Below are positions 23,912 to 32,787 of a DNA stretch of 64,000 bases, one piece after another. The translations under genes and the position numbers were made by a program. The DNA comes from Shinella pollutisoli. Lineage in GTDB: Bacteria > Pseudomonadota > Alphaproteobacteria > Rhizobiales > Rhizobiaceae. The stretch's first letter is position 1. Each line of letters begins with the position of its first letter. Below the pieces are notes generated by a model. The model made no database searches. It was given only the letters and a program-made list of their open reading frames with translations, and had not been told where the DNA came from. The stretch spans positions 1 through 64,000 of the forward strand of contig NZ_JANFDG010000024.1 of NCBI RefSeq assembly GCF_024609765.1, read 5' to 3'.

Positions 23912-26249
23912 ACGCGCATTCCGGGTCATCCTGCCGGTCGTCATCCTGGGCAATATCCTGGTCGCCCTGACGATCTACTGGATCGAGCGCGACAATATAG
24001 AGCAGGCCGAGATCGCGCAGCTTTCGCGGCAGATGGAGCGTCTGAAGACGCTGTTCGACGAGGATGTCGAGTTCACCCGCAACCTCGTCTTCCTGCTGCG
24101 CGTGGGCGATGCGGTACGGTCCTTCGTGCGCGAGGCGGACGACAGTTTCCGTGCCACGGCCATCGGGGTGAAGGTACAGGACGGCATCGAATTCTTCTCG
24201 GCCGGCGCCAAGCGCTTCGTCTCGTTCGCCATACTCGAAAACGACCTTTCGGTGACCTACTATTTCGAGAGGAGCGACGATCCCTTCGCCAGCATTCCGC
24301 TGGCACAGCTCGACGCGGCGAGAGCCCTGGTGAAGGGATCGGGCCCGTCGTCCAACGAGTTCGCCGCGGACGAAGGGCAGCCGCTGCTGATCCATACCGA
24401 GCTGATCGACCGCACCACCTTTTCGACGGCCTTCGCCACGCAACGGCAATCGGCCATCGTTCTTCAGTCGGCTGTCCGGCCGCATGCGTTCCTGAAGATG
24501 AAGGCCGACCTCGAAGCCCACTACGGCGAAGCGGTGACCATCGCGCGCAACCTCGCGCGGACGGGGGACGGGTTCGTCGCGACCGCGACGCTTCTTCCGC
24601 ACCTGGAGGCGGGATTGCGGCTGAGCGAAGCCTATCTCTCAGAGCGCTTCAGGCCCCTGCTGCTGACGCTCGGCGCCGGTTGCCTGGCACTCAGCTTCGC
24701 GTCGATCGGGCTTCTCCTGTTCCTGATCCGCCGGACGATCACCGGGCCGATCGCGGCCCTGGACAGCCGCGTCACGGACGTCCTGGCCGGCCGCCGGCAA
24801 AGCCTCGACCGGATGACGGGCGCGGGCGAGATCGAGCGCCTGTCGACCAATATCAAGACCCTTCACGACCAGGCCCTCGATACGCTCGCGAAGGTACAGG
24901 AGGCGTCCTGGACGGACAGCCTGACGGGGGTGAGCAACCGGCTGCGTTTCTCGCTCCTCGGCGGAAGCATGCTCGAACGGGCCGAACGAGCCCGGGAGAA
25001 GCTCAGTCTCCTCTTCATCGACCTCGACAACTTCAAGTTCGTCAACGACACGTTCGGCCATGCGGCGGGCGATGCCGTGCTTCGGCGCTTCACCGACGCG
25101 GTGAAGGATATCCTCGCCGAGACCGTAGCGGACGGCCGTTCCGCCGAGCCGCCGCTTCTGGCGCGGCTGTCGGGCGACGAGTTCGCGATCCTCCTTCCCG
25201 AGACGGCGGACGTGCAACAGGGACAGAGCGTCGCCGCGAAGATCGTTGCGAGGTTCCAGGACGGCCTCGCCGTCGGCGCCGACAATTTCTCGGTGAGCGC
25301 GAGTATCGGCATTGCGTGCTTCCCGGACGACGCACTCTCCTTTACCGAGCTGATCTCCTGCGCCGACCGGGCGATGTACCGCGCCAAGGCGGTGGGCAAG
25401 AGCGGCATCGCGCGCTATTCGCGCGAATTCGCGGAGAGCGAGCAGCGGCTGGAGCAGATCAAGGGCGAGCTGCGAAGGCTCGATCCGGACGAGGAATTCT
25501 CCCTCGTCTACATGCCCATCGTCTCCCGGCAGGGCGTCGTGACGAAGTGCGAGGCCCTCCTGCGCTGGTCCTCTCCGCGCCTGGGCGCCGTTTCCCCGGG
25601 CGAGTTCATTCCGGTGGCGGAGGCGAATGCGCTCTTCTCCAAGGTCGACCGGTGGGTGCTGGACAAGGCCGTCGGGGACCTGCGGGCGTTGCAGGCGGTG
25701 TTCGGCCGCGACCTCGTTCTCAACATCAATATCTCGGCGGCGGAGCTCAGCTCGCGCGCGATTGTCGATCACGCCGTCGAGGCGATCCGCAGGCACGGCG
25801 TCCATGCGTCCTCCATCGAGCTGGAGGTGACGGAGACCTTCGCGATGAAGGCGCCGGCGCGGGCGAAGACAGTGGTGCAGAGCCTGAAGGAGGCCGGATT
25901 CAGGCTCTCGCTCGACGATTTCGGCTCGGGATACACCTCGCTGAAGCAGATCCTCGAGTTTCCCCTCGACACGGTGAAGCTGGACGGGGAACTGGTCGCG
26001 AGAATCCACGATGCGCAGGGGAAGCTCGCGTTGAGCTCCATCATCGACTTGTGCCATTCGCAGAACTGTCAGGTCGTCGCGGAAGGCGTCGAGGACCGCT
26101 TCACGCAGGCGGCCCTCATGCTGGTCGGCTGCGATCTGTTCCAGGGGTTCGGCATCCACAGGCCGGTTCCCGTCGCCGATCTCGTTTCAACGGGCGCGAC
26201 CGCCGGGCGGCCGACATGTCTCGAGATGCGGGGCGTCATCGGGCACTGA
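23898..26249 (+). CDS. Membrane GGDEF-EAL protein with periplasmic sensor (MbaA-like)
   Basis: Inner-membrane protein of 783 residues. Membrane helix 1 (residues about 9-28), a periplasmic domain of about 220 residues (30-250), membrane helix 2 (about 254-277), HAMP (278-335), GGDEF (about 335-505) and EAL (about 515-765). The cyclase motif is SGDEF (425-429) without an RxxD inhibitory site; the EAL domain keeps CEALLRW (E552), NINIS, EVTETF, LDDFGSGYTSL, VKLDGEL and LFQGFGIHRP, so phosphodiesterase activity is likely. The periplasmic domain would contact the overlapping binding-protein product, in the MbaA fashion. Control of biofilm or motility is the expected output. Confidence 0.9.
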   Translation: MTLSRRAFRVILPVVILGNILVALTIYWIERDNIEQAEIAQLSRQMERLKTLFDEDVEFTRNLVFLLRVGDAVRSFVREADDSFRATAIGVKVQDGIEFFSAGAKRFVSFAILENDLSVTYYFERSDDPFASIPLAQLDAARALVKGSGPSSNEFAADEGQPLLIHTELIDRTTFSTAFATQRQSAIVLQSAVRPHAFLKMKADLEAHYGEAVTIARNLARTGDGFVATATLLPHLEAGLRLSEAYLSERFRPLLLTLGAGCLALSFASIGLLLFLIRRTITGPIAALDSRVTDVLAGRRQSLDRMTGAGEIERLSTNIKTLHDQALDTLAKVQEASWTDSLTGVSNRLRFSLLGGSMLERAERAREKLSLLFIDLDNFKFVNDTFGHAAGDAVLRRFTDAVKDILAETVADGRSAEPPLLARLSGDEFAILLPETADVQQGQSVAAKIVARFQDGLAVGADNFSVSASIGIACFPDDALSFTELISCADRAMYRAKAVGKSGIARYSREFAESEQRLEQIKGELRRLDPDEEFSLVYMPIVSRQGVVTKCEALLRWSSPRLGAVSPGEFIPVAEANALFSKVDRWVLDKAVGDLRALQAVFGRDLVLNINISAAELSSRAIVDHAVEAIRRHGVHASSIELEVTETFAMKAPARAKTVVQSLKEAGFRLSLDDFGSGYTSLKQILEFPLDTVKLDGELVARIHDAQGKLALSSIIDLCHSQNCQVVAEGVEDRFTQAALMLVGCDLFQGFGIHRPVPVADLVSTGATAGRPTCLEMRGVIGH

Positions 26250-26679
26250 CGTCCGGTCCGGGGCGGCCGAGCTCGTAAGCTGACGGTTACCGGCACATCA
26301 GGCGATGCTTCTCGTTTCCGAAGGCGCCTCCTCGTCCGCAAAGCGCCTGAAATGAAAGAACCCCCATCTCGGCGCGGTTTGAGAGACCGGGTGTCGGGCC
26401 GCGGGATCACGGAGCCCGGCGCGCGTCCGCTTCCCATCGGGCCGATGGTCGACCGGGTCGGACATCCTGACGATCCCACCGACCTTTTCAGCCCGTGCCC
26501 GCCGCTGCCGGCATTGCTCAACGGGCTATGCCGCGGGCATCTCCGCCCGCGACAGGGACATGATCTGCTTCCTCGATCTGGAAGCCATCTTCGCAAGCGC
26601 AGTGGAACTCGCCGCCGCCCAGGCTTCCGTTCCTGCACCGGCGCGCCCGACGGCGCGCCGGCACCCGCTCTTCCTGTGC
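26250..26679. other. Intergenic region between convergent signalling genes
   Basis: About 430 bases separate the MbaA-like gene from the convergent chemoreceptor gene. No protein with recognisable features is encoded. A 6-bp hairpin (GCGGGC, loop ATCTCC, GCCCGC) lies at 26533-26550, about 130 bases after the chemoreceptor stop, and is a weak terminator candidate without a U-tract. Nothing else is evident. Confidence 0.5.
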
Positions 26680-28611
26680 TCAGAACTCCTCCCATGTATC
26701 CTGCTTGACGGCGGCATTGCCGGCGAAGGCGGCGGCAACCTTGCGGCCGAGCGCGCGGACCGGCGAGGCGGACGGGGACTCCGCACCCGTCGCAGCGCGA
26801 ACGGACGCCGGTGCCTGCCTTGCCCCGGAGAGCTTGAACAGCCTCAGGAGCTCGTTGAGCGACACCACTTCCCGCGAGAGGCTGTGCGTCGCGGCCGTCG
26901 TTTCCTCCACCATGGCGGCGTTCTTCTGCGTGTCCTGGTCCATCTGGTTGACGGCCGTGTTGATCTGCTGGAGACCGGAGGACTGTTCCTGCGCCGCGTC
27001 GACGATGGCGTTGACGTGGCGGTTGATCTCCTGCACCTCGGCGACGATGGTTTCGAGGGCGCGGCCCGTGTCGCCGACGAGCTGCACGCCTTCGCGCACC
27101 TGGCCGTTCGAGGCGGTGATCAGCGTCTTGATCTCCTTGGCGGCATTGGCCGAGCGCTGCGCGAGCTCCCGGACCTCCTGCGCCACGACGGCGAAGCCCT
27201 TGCCGGCCTCGCCGGCGCGGGCCGCTTCCACCCCGGCATTCAGCGCCAGAAGGTTGGTCTGGAAGGCGATCTCGTCGATCACGCCGATGATGCTGTTGAT
27301 CTCGTTGGACGACCTCTCGATCTGCTCCATCGCGGAGACGGCGCGGCGCACGACCTCGCCGGACTGCTCCGCCCCGGTGCGGGTGCGGGCCACGAGCTGG
27401 CCCGCCTCCTGCGCGCGCCTGGTCGAATCCGTGACGGCGGTGGTGATCTGCTCCAGGGCGGCGGCGGTCTCCTCGACGGCAGCGGCCTGCTGCTCGGTGC
27501 GCTTGGCAAGGTCGTCGGCGGCGGAGCGGATTTCGTTGGAGCCGGCCTCGATGCCGCGGGCATTCTCGGCCACCTGCGTCAGCGCCGTCTCCAGCTTCTC
27601 GGCGGAGTTGTTGAAGTCCCTGCGCACCGTATCGAGCGCCTCGGTGAAGGACTGGCTGATGCGGTAGGACACGTCCCCTTCCGACAGCTTCGCAAGGCCG
27701 GCCGCGAGATTGTCGACGGCGAACCTGACCGCTTCCGCTTCCCTCGCCTTCTGCGCCTCGCGCTCGATCCGCTCCTTCTCGCTCAGCGAACGGTTGGCCT
27801 CGGCCTCCTGCTCCAGGCGGATGCGCTCGAGCGCGTTGTCGCGGAACACGGCCACCGCATCGGCCATCTGGCCGACTTCGTCCTTGCGGCCGAGGCCGGC
27901 GATCGCGGCCTGCGTCTCGCCGTCGGCAAGCGTCAGCATGCGCGCACGCAGGCTGTCGATGGGGCGGGTAACGCCGCGCGCGACGATGAACAGCGATGCG
28001 ACGATGCCGGCGATGAAGAGGCCGCCCAGAGCGACGAGCGTCGTCAGGATCGTGCCGTCCGTCCGGAGGGTCATTTCCGCGCTGTGGTCCTTCATGGCCT
28101 GAATGGCCGCCTTGTTCCACTCCCCGACGTCGGTCTTCCATTGCATGACGAGGGCATTGGCCTTGTCGAGCGATGCAAGTCCCTCGTCGTGCCGGCCCTG
28201 CCTTTCGAGGGCGATGGCGTTATCCGTATGCGTGAAGATCGCGTTCGCCTGTTCCTCGGCCTTGCGGATGAACGCGGCGTTCTCCGGCATGAGGGACAAG
28301 GCCTCGTCGAGTTCCTCCCTCAGATCGGACTTCGCCGTCTCGTATGCCTTCAAAGCCTCCTCGGCCTTGGGATTGCCGTTCCCGTAGGTCAGGACCTCGT
28401 AGGCCGTATAGGCGACGGCAACCAGGTCGGCCGGTGCGCGTTCGATCGCGATCGCCGCCATGCTGTCGTGGTTGATGAACTCCCGATAGGTCGTGTCGGT
28501 ATGCTTGTACTCGCTCGCCACGAGGGCCACGCCGCCGATGCCGATCACACAGATCGGGATGAGGACGGACAGGATCTTGGTGCGGATTTTCGTATCTTGC
28601 AGAAAGGACAT
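26680..28611 (-). CDS. Methyl-accepting chemotaxis protein
   Basis: Chemoreceptor of 643 residues. Start at 28611 gives the typical FLQDTKIRTKILSVLIPICV leader with the first membrane helix; GGGGG precedes it. A helical periplasmic domain (about residues 35-185, four-helix-bundle type) is followed by membrane helix 2 (LTTLVALGGLFIAGIVASLF), a HAMP domain and a second HAMP-like linker, then the signalling domain. The conserved tip EIAFQTNLLALNAGVEAARA is followed by GEAGKGFAVVAQEVRELAQR. The protein ends DTWEEF, matching the xWxxF tether for CheR/CheB binding of alphaproteobacterial receptors. The ligand is unknown. It follows the GGDEF-EAL gene by 137 bases on the same strand. Confidence 0.93.
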   Translation of the reverse strand: MSFLQDTKIRTKILSVLIPICVIGIGGVALVASEYKHTDTTYREFINHDSMAAIAIERAPADLVAVAYTAYEVLTYGNGNPKAEEALKAYETAKSDLREELDEALSLMPENAAFIRKAEEQANAIFTHTDNAIALERQGRHDEGLASLDKANALVMQWKTDVGEWNKAAIQAMKDHSAEMTLRTDGTILTTLVALGGLFIAGIVASLFIVARGVTRPIDSLRARMLTLADGETQAAIAGLGRKDEVGQMADAVAVFRDNALERIRLEQEAEANRSLSEKERIEREAQKAREAEAVRFAVDNLAAGLAKLSEGDVSYRISQSFTEALDTVRRDFNNSAEKLETALTQVAENARGIEAGSNEIRSAADDLAKRTEQQAAAVEETAAALEQITTAVTDSTRRAQEAGQLVARTRTGAEQSGEVVRRAVSAMEQIERSSNEINSIIGVIDEIAFQTNLLALNAGVEAARAGEAGKGFAVVAQEVRELAQRSANAAKEIKTLITASNGQVREGVQLVGDTGRALETIVAEVQEINRHVNAIVDAAQEQSSGLQQINTAVNQMDQDTQKNAAMVEETTAATHSLSREVVSLNELLRLFKLSGARQAPASVRAATGAESPSASPVRALGRKVAAAFAGNAAVKQDTWEEF

Positions 28612-28748
28612 GAAGCCCCCTTTCATGAGTGAGCGGTCCCTGCCTTCCCCGTGCCGGAAGGGATCTGAACCTGGAAAACGAAGACATTCACGATGCGAGC
28701 CCACTCATTGGGCATCGTTGGAGGGGACCGTCCCGCTCCCGGCATTCG

Positions 28749-31061
28749 TCAGACGGCCGCGAGCCTCGCCGCGGCCCTGTTCAGTTCCATGACGGTCGCG
28801 GCATCCCTGTCGCTGGGCGCCGGCCGGCCGTAGAAATAGCCCTGGACCTCGCTGCACCCTTCCTCCAGGACCCGGTTCAGATGCGCCTCGGTCTCGACGC
28901 CTTCGGCGACCGTGGTGACGCCAAGCCGCTTGCCGAGGTCGGCAATGGCGCGAACGACGGCCGCCGATTCCGGGCGCTCGACGGCATCCCTCACGAAGGA
29001 ACCGTCGATCTTGATCTTGTCGAAGGGGAAGGCACGCAGATGCGTGAGCGAGGAATAGCCGGTGCCGAAGTCGTCCAGCGCCACCCGCACGCCCATGTCG
29101 CGGATGCGGCGCAGGTCGCCGATGCCGCCGTTTTCGTCGTCGAGCATGGCGGTCTCCGTAACCTCGATCTCCAGCCGGCCGGGCGAAAGGCCGGACCGGG
29201 AGAGCGCCTCCAGCACCGCCGGCGCAATCGTGCCCTTGCCGAGCTGCGCGGCCGAGACGTTGACGGCCACGCGCGCGCCGTCCTCCCAGCCCGCGGCATC
29301 GTTGCAGGCGGTGTTCAGCACGAACTCCCCGAGCTGGTCGATCAGGCCGCTCTGCTCGGCGATCGGGACGAATTCGGCCGGCGAGATCCAGCCGCGTTGC
29401 GGATGATGCCAGCGCACCAGCGCCTCGCGGCTCGTGATCGTCTTGCTGCCGGCGTCGATGATCGGCTGGTAGAAGACGAAGAGGCCGTCCCGCGCCTTCA
29501 GCGCGGCGCGCAGGTCGGCCTGCAGCCGGGCACGCTCCTGGATCCGGATCTCCATGTCGTCGGAGAAGACGCGCCAGGTCCCCTTGCCGGCGGCCTTGGC
29601 CGCGTAAAGAGCGATATCCGCCCGCATCAGCAGGGATTCGCCGCTGTCGCCGTGCATCGGGGCGATCGCGATCCCGATCGACGCGCCGATCTGGACCTGC
29701 CGGTTGTGCTCGAACGCGTAGGGCGCCGACAGCGCATCGATGATCCGTGCCGCAAGCCGCTCCAGCGCCGGCCCGTCGTCACTGGGGACGAGGACGGCAA
29801 ATTCGTCGCCGCCGAGCCGTCCGATCGTTATCGTCGGATCGTCGCAGACGATCCGCAGCCGTTCGGCGACCTGGCGCAGCAGCTCGTCGCCGATGCGGTG
29901 GCCCCGCGTGTCGTTGACCAGCTTGAAGCCGTCAAGATCGATGAACAGCAGGCCGGGCCCGGCGCCCGGCTCGGTAAGGCGCGCGTCCATCCGTTCGCGG
30001 AAGGTGAGGCGGTTGGCGAGGCCCGTCAGCGTGTCGTAGTGGGCGAGCTGCCGGATGCGCCGCTCGGCCTCCACCTCCTTCGTGACGATCGCCCAGGTCA
30101 GCATCGGGCCGAGATAGGCGCCGTCGTCGGCGATGATGGCCGATACCTTCAGGTCCAGCACTTCGGAGCCGAGGTTGATCCTGGCGTTGTGCGGCAGGTT
30201 GCGGGGGTCGGACAGAATGCCGCGCTGATGCTCCGGACGGCGGTGGAAGACGTCGATGGAGGAGCCGATCAGGTCGTCGGCCTTGATCGTCAGCAGATGC
30301 TCGATGCTGCGGATCAGGCTTCTGGAGGTCTCGTTGACGTATGTGATGTCGAAGCTCTCGGGATCGACGGTCATGACCGCCACCGGCATGTCGTCGATCA
30401 TGCGCAGCAGGCGGCTCTGGGCCTCCTGCTTGCGGCGTGCCTCGGTCCGCGCGTTCACCATGCGCGCGAAGATGCCGTAGTTGATGTTGAGGATCACCAG
30501 CATGCCGACGGATACCAGCGCGATGTTGACTGCGGTCGCGACGAAGGTCGGCTGCCCGCTCGCCGCGAAAAAGGCGATGAAGGCGCCGTTGACGATCACC
30601 GCGACGATCACGGCGGCCGCCCGCAGATGCATCAGGCTGAAGATGCAGGAGATCACGGTGATGGCCGTGTAGAAGGCCAGATGCGACTGGGTATAGGCGT
30701 CGCCGTAGGGAAAGAGCAGAAGGGACCAGGCCGTGAAGGCGCAGGCGATGCCGCAGGCGAGATAGGTGATCCGCCCGAGAACGCGCACGGCCCGCTCCGG
30801 CGTGAGGTCGACATGGCGCGACCTGTGCCAGTGCAGCACGCGCCCGGCGCAGACGGCGGTTAGCAGAACCGGTACCCCGGTCGTCAGCCACCAGGGTGCG
30901 ACCCTCATGTGCGTCATGGCGACGGCCCAGGTGCTGGACAGGAGGATGAAATACATCATCGGCATCTGCCGCACGAAGGCGTGGTGCTGCGCCTTCAGCA
31001 ATTCCGGGTTGTCGGCCGCGACCGACATGAAACGCTGTATCCGCTCTTTGACTTGCTTCAT
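28749..31061 (-). CDS. Membrane GGDEF-EAL protein with PAS domain
   Basis: Protein of 770 residues. Six hydrophobic segments between residues about 34 and 197 form an N-terminal membrane sensor of the MASE kind. A PAS domain (220-330) resembles chemoreceptor PAS domains (DMPVAVMTVDPESFDITYVN). The GGDEF motif is fully canonical (417-421) within GRLGGDEFAVL, without an RxxD site. EAL keeps REALVRW, VNVSAAQL, EVTETAML, LDDFGTGYSSL, IKIDGSF and EVQGYFYGRP, so both activities are possible. It lies upstream of the chemoreceptor gene on the same strand and downstream of a possible 73-residue frame. Confidence 0.92.
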   Translation of the reverse strand: MKQVKERIQRFMSVAADNPELLKAQHHAFVRQMPMMYFILLSSTWAVAMTHMRVAPWWLTTGVPVLLTAVCAGRVLHWHRSRHVDLTPERAVRVLGRITYLACGIACAFTAWSLLLFPYGDAYTQSHLAFYTAITVISCIFSLMHLRAAAVIVAVIVNGAFIAFFAASGQPTFVATAVNIALVSVGMLVILNINYGIFARMVNARTEARRKQEAQSRLLRMIDDMPVAVMTVDPESFDITYVNETSRSLIRSIEHLLTIKADDLIGSSIDVFHRRPEHQRGILSDPRNLPHNARINLGSEVLDLKVSAIIADDGAYLGPMLTWAIVTKEVEAERRIRQLAHYDTLTGLANRLTFRERMDARLTEPGAGPGLLFIDLDGFKLVNDTRGHRIGDELLRQVAERLRIVCDDPTITIGRLGGDEFAVLVPSDDGPALERLAARIIDALSAPYAFEHNRQVQIGASIGIAIAPMHGDSGESLLMRADIALYAAKAAGKGTWRVFSDDMEIRIQERARLQADLRAALKARDGLFVFYQPIIDAGSKTITSREALVRWHHPQRGWISPAEFVPIAEQSGLIDQLGEFVLNTACNDAAGWEDGARVAVNVSAAQLGKGTIAPAVLEALSRSGLSPGRLEIEVTETAMLDDENGGIGDLRRIRDMGVRVALDDFGTGYSSLTHLRAFPFDKIKIDGSFVRDAVERPESAAVVRAIADLGKRLGVTTVAEGVETEAHLNRVLEEGCSEVQGYFYGRPAPSDRDAATVMELNRAAARLAAV

Positions 31062-31095
31062 GGATCTCTTGCCGGATGGAGGATCGGACGGATGG

Positions 31096-31317
31096 CTACC
31101 GCTCGGATCGCGGTGCCGTCGTCTCGTTCATGGCAGCCAGCAGGGCGGCGAGGTCCGTCGTGAAGGCTGCGAGCAGCGCCTTCGCCTCCGTCATGCGTTC
31201 GAGCAGATGCCCCGCCGGCATGCCGTCGTTCTCCGGCGTCGTCGTACGGGCCTGCGAAGGCTCGACGGGAAACGCGGAATTCCTGTCACATAAACGCAGG
31301 TGCGGGTGGGCTGGCAT
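31096..31317 (-). CDS. Possible small protein upstream of the GGDEF-EAL gene
   Basis: A 73-codon frame on the same strand as, and 34 bases before, the membrane GGDEF-EAL gene. Its C-terminal half is a helical, alanine/leucine-rich segment (MTEAKALLAAFTTDLAALLA) that could pack against another protein; the N-terminal half is histidine- and proline-rich. GGGG about ten bases before ATG is a weak ribosome site. There is no recognised family. It may be real, perhaps starting only at the internal ATG of MTEAKALL, or chance; the candidate palindromes upstream would also fit a promoter here. Confidence 0.3.
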   Translation of the reverse strand: MPAHPHLRLCDRNSAFPVEPSQARTTTPENDGMPAGHLLERMTEAKALLAAFTTDLAALLAAMNETTAPRSER

Positions 31318-31376
31318 CCGATGACCCCGATGGTTGCGGCGTTGGCGATTGCCGAACCCGCTGTCATGTCGGAGTC

Positions 31377-31411
31377 GATACGATCGTATCTATTCGGTCA
31401 TACTAAAGTAT
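31377..31411. promoter_or_regulatory. Two perfect palindromes upstream of the GGDEF-EAL gene
   Basis: GATACGATCGTATC at 31377-31390 is a perfect 14-bp palindrome. Ten bases later, at 31400-31411, lies ATACTAAAGTAT (arms ATACT/AGTAT). They sit between the PAS-PAS-XRE gene end and the GGDEF-EAL unit, in the promoter region of the latter. Either could be an operator for the PAS-PAS-XRE regulator or another local factor. A third inverted repeat, CGCGCAT-GCAT-ATGCGCG, lies at 31507-31524, 42 bases beyond the regulator's stop, and may be part of its end. Confidence 0.45.
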
Positions 31412-31565
31412 AGGATGCGTCTCTTGCCAATCCTCAAATCCGGACGCGGCGACCGCGAGAAAATGCCGGGGGAAATTGTTGAAGTTCCGTGCAAAATGCC
31501 GGACGTCGCGCATGCATATGCGCGTATATGAATAAAATTCCACAAATCCGTGCGGAGAGGAAGCG

Positions 31566-32591
31566 TCAGGAACAGGCGGCTTTCTGCCGGATCCCGATCC
31601 CGTCCGCGCAATGCGTCAGGACGATCCCGTGGCGTTCGAGCGCCGCGATGATCGCCGTGACCGTCGCATCCTTCATGTGCTCGTCCGTCGCCTCGTAGCG
31701 GCTGATCGTCGCCGCCGAGATGCCGGCCTCCGCCGCAAGCCTTGTCGCCGGCCAGCCGAGCATGGCACGGGCGGCGCGCAGCTGCTGGGGTTTCAGGATG
31801 GAGGTCCGGGTCCGGTCGGTGTCCGTTTCGGTCGTCGCAAGGCGCCAGATCTCCTGGAGCCCGCCAAGCCATTCGATCACGGTTCCGTCCTCGTGGAAGA
31901 CCGGCAGGCAGCGGGCCAGCACCTGCCGGTAGACGCCGTCGGCGTAGCGTAGGCGATAGCGGCTCTCGAAGGGGATGTGGTCGCGCAGGCAGGCCGCCCA
32001 TTTTTCCGCGAGGCCCGCCTGCTCGTCGGGATGGATCATCGCGATCCACCCGGCGGCGTGGCACTCGTCGATCGCCTGGCCGGTCATGGCTTCCCATCCG
32101 GTCAGATCGACGATGGTTCCGGCGGGATCCACGGTCCAGAAGACGCCGGAGGTTGCGTCGGCGAAGGTCGCAAGCCTTGCCCGCGCCTGATAGATGGCGG
32201 CCTTCGCCTCCCGTTCGGCGGACAGGTCCTGGACGAGGCCGGCGAGACGGCCCGTCGAGACCGATCGCTCGGCCGCGACCCTGATCCATCGGGGAGGGCG
32301 ATCGTCCTGGACGACCCTGACGTCGCGCGACACGGAGACGCCCATTCCCGACAGGGAGAAGATGGAGCGCAGGTCCTCGCTGTCTTCGGGATGCATCATG
32401 GAAACCCATCGCTGGACCGTGAGGGCCTCGCCCGTCGAAAGGTTCAGCAGGCGCAGGAAACCGTCGGTGCCGCGGATTTCCCCGGACGCCATGTCGGCAT
32501 TCCAGAATCCGATGCTGATGAACTGCTCGGCCAGCTGCACGTAATGTCGGGACGATATGAAGTTCGGCTGTCTGTTCTGCATCTCATCCAT
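31566..32591 (-). CDS. PAS-PAS-XRE one-component regulator
   Basis: A soluble 341-residue protein with two PAS domains (about 20-125 and 135-250; FISIGFWNADMASGEIRGTD and WTVDPAGTIVDLTGWEAMTG) joined to a C-terminal XRE helix-turn-helix (about 266-326; LKPQQLRAARAMLGWPATRL, AAEAGISAATISRYE). HTH ending ALERHGIVLTHC resembles rhizobial XRE regulators. No kinase or nucleotidyl-cyclase domain is present, so the PAS signal would act directly on DNA binding. Two ATGs (32591 and 32582) are possible; the second follows GGATGAG. Its own promoter carries the same inverted repeat as the kinase promoter, so it probably belongs to the two-component regulon. Confidence 0.85.
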   Translation of the reverse strand: MDEMQNRQPNFISSRHYVQLAEQFISIGFWNADMASGEIRGTDGFLRLLNLSTGEALTVQRWVSMMHPEDSEDLRSIFSLSGMGVSVSRDVRVVQDDRPPRWIRVAAERSVSTGRLAGLVQDLSAEREAKAAIYQARARLATFADATSGVFWTVDPAGTIVDLTGWEAMTGQAIDECHAAGWIAMIHPDEQAGLAEKWAACLRDHIPFESRYRLRYADGVYRQVLARCLPVFHEDGTVIEWLGGLQEIWRLATTETDTDRTRTSILKPQQLRAARAMLGWPATRLAAEAGISAATISRYEATDEHMKDATVTAIIAALERHGIVLTHCADGIGIRQKAACS

Positions 32592-32685
32592 TCGGCCAGC
32601 GGAATGCGACCGACGGTGAACACGATTGGATGCTTTCGCCTGGACGCGCCGCGTTTCTCCATCTGGTCGGTCATGACATCCGGTT

Positions 32686-32731
32686 CGCCTAGCACGGGAG
32701 CCGCGAGGGTGGATATCAGGTGATTACCTGA
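32686..32731 (-). promoter_or_regulatory. Candidate activator-dependent promoter of the PAS-PAS-XRE gene
   Basis: Reading on the minus strand: inverted repeat at 32731-32716 (plus-strand form TCAGGTGATTACCTGA; arms TCAGGT/ACCTGA), 21 bases, then TGCTAGGCG at 32694-32686. If TGCTAG is the -10 hexamer, the repeat is centred near -41, the position of class II activators. The same layout occurs at 35523-35567. The gene's start codon is about 95 bases downstream. Confidence 0.6.
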
Positions 32732-32787
32732 CAGAACGCAAAATACCGATGCGGCCGGCGGGCAAGGGAGATCGTCGGTCCGCCGCG

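Noticed and set aside
26352-26708. A 118-codon frame in the gap after the MbaA-like gene
   Set aside because: Proline/arginine-rich, no ribosome site, overlaps the chemoreceptor end.
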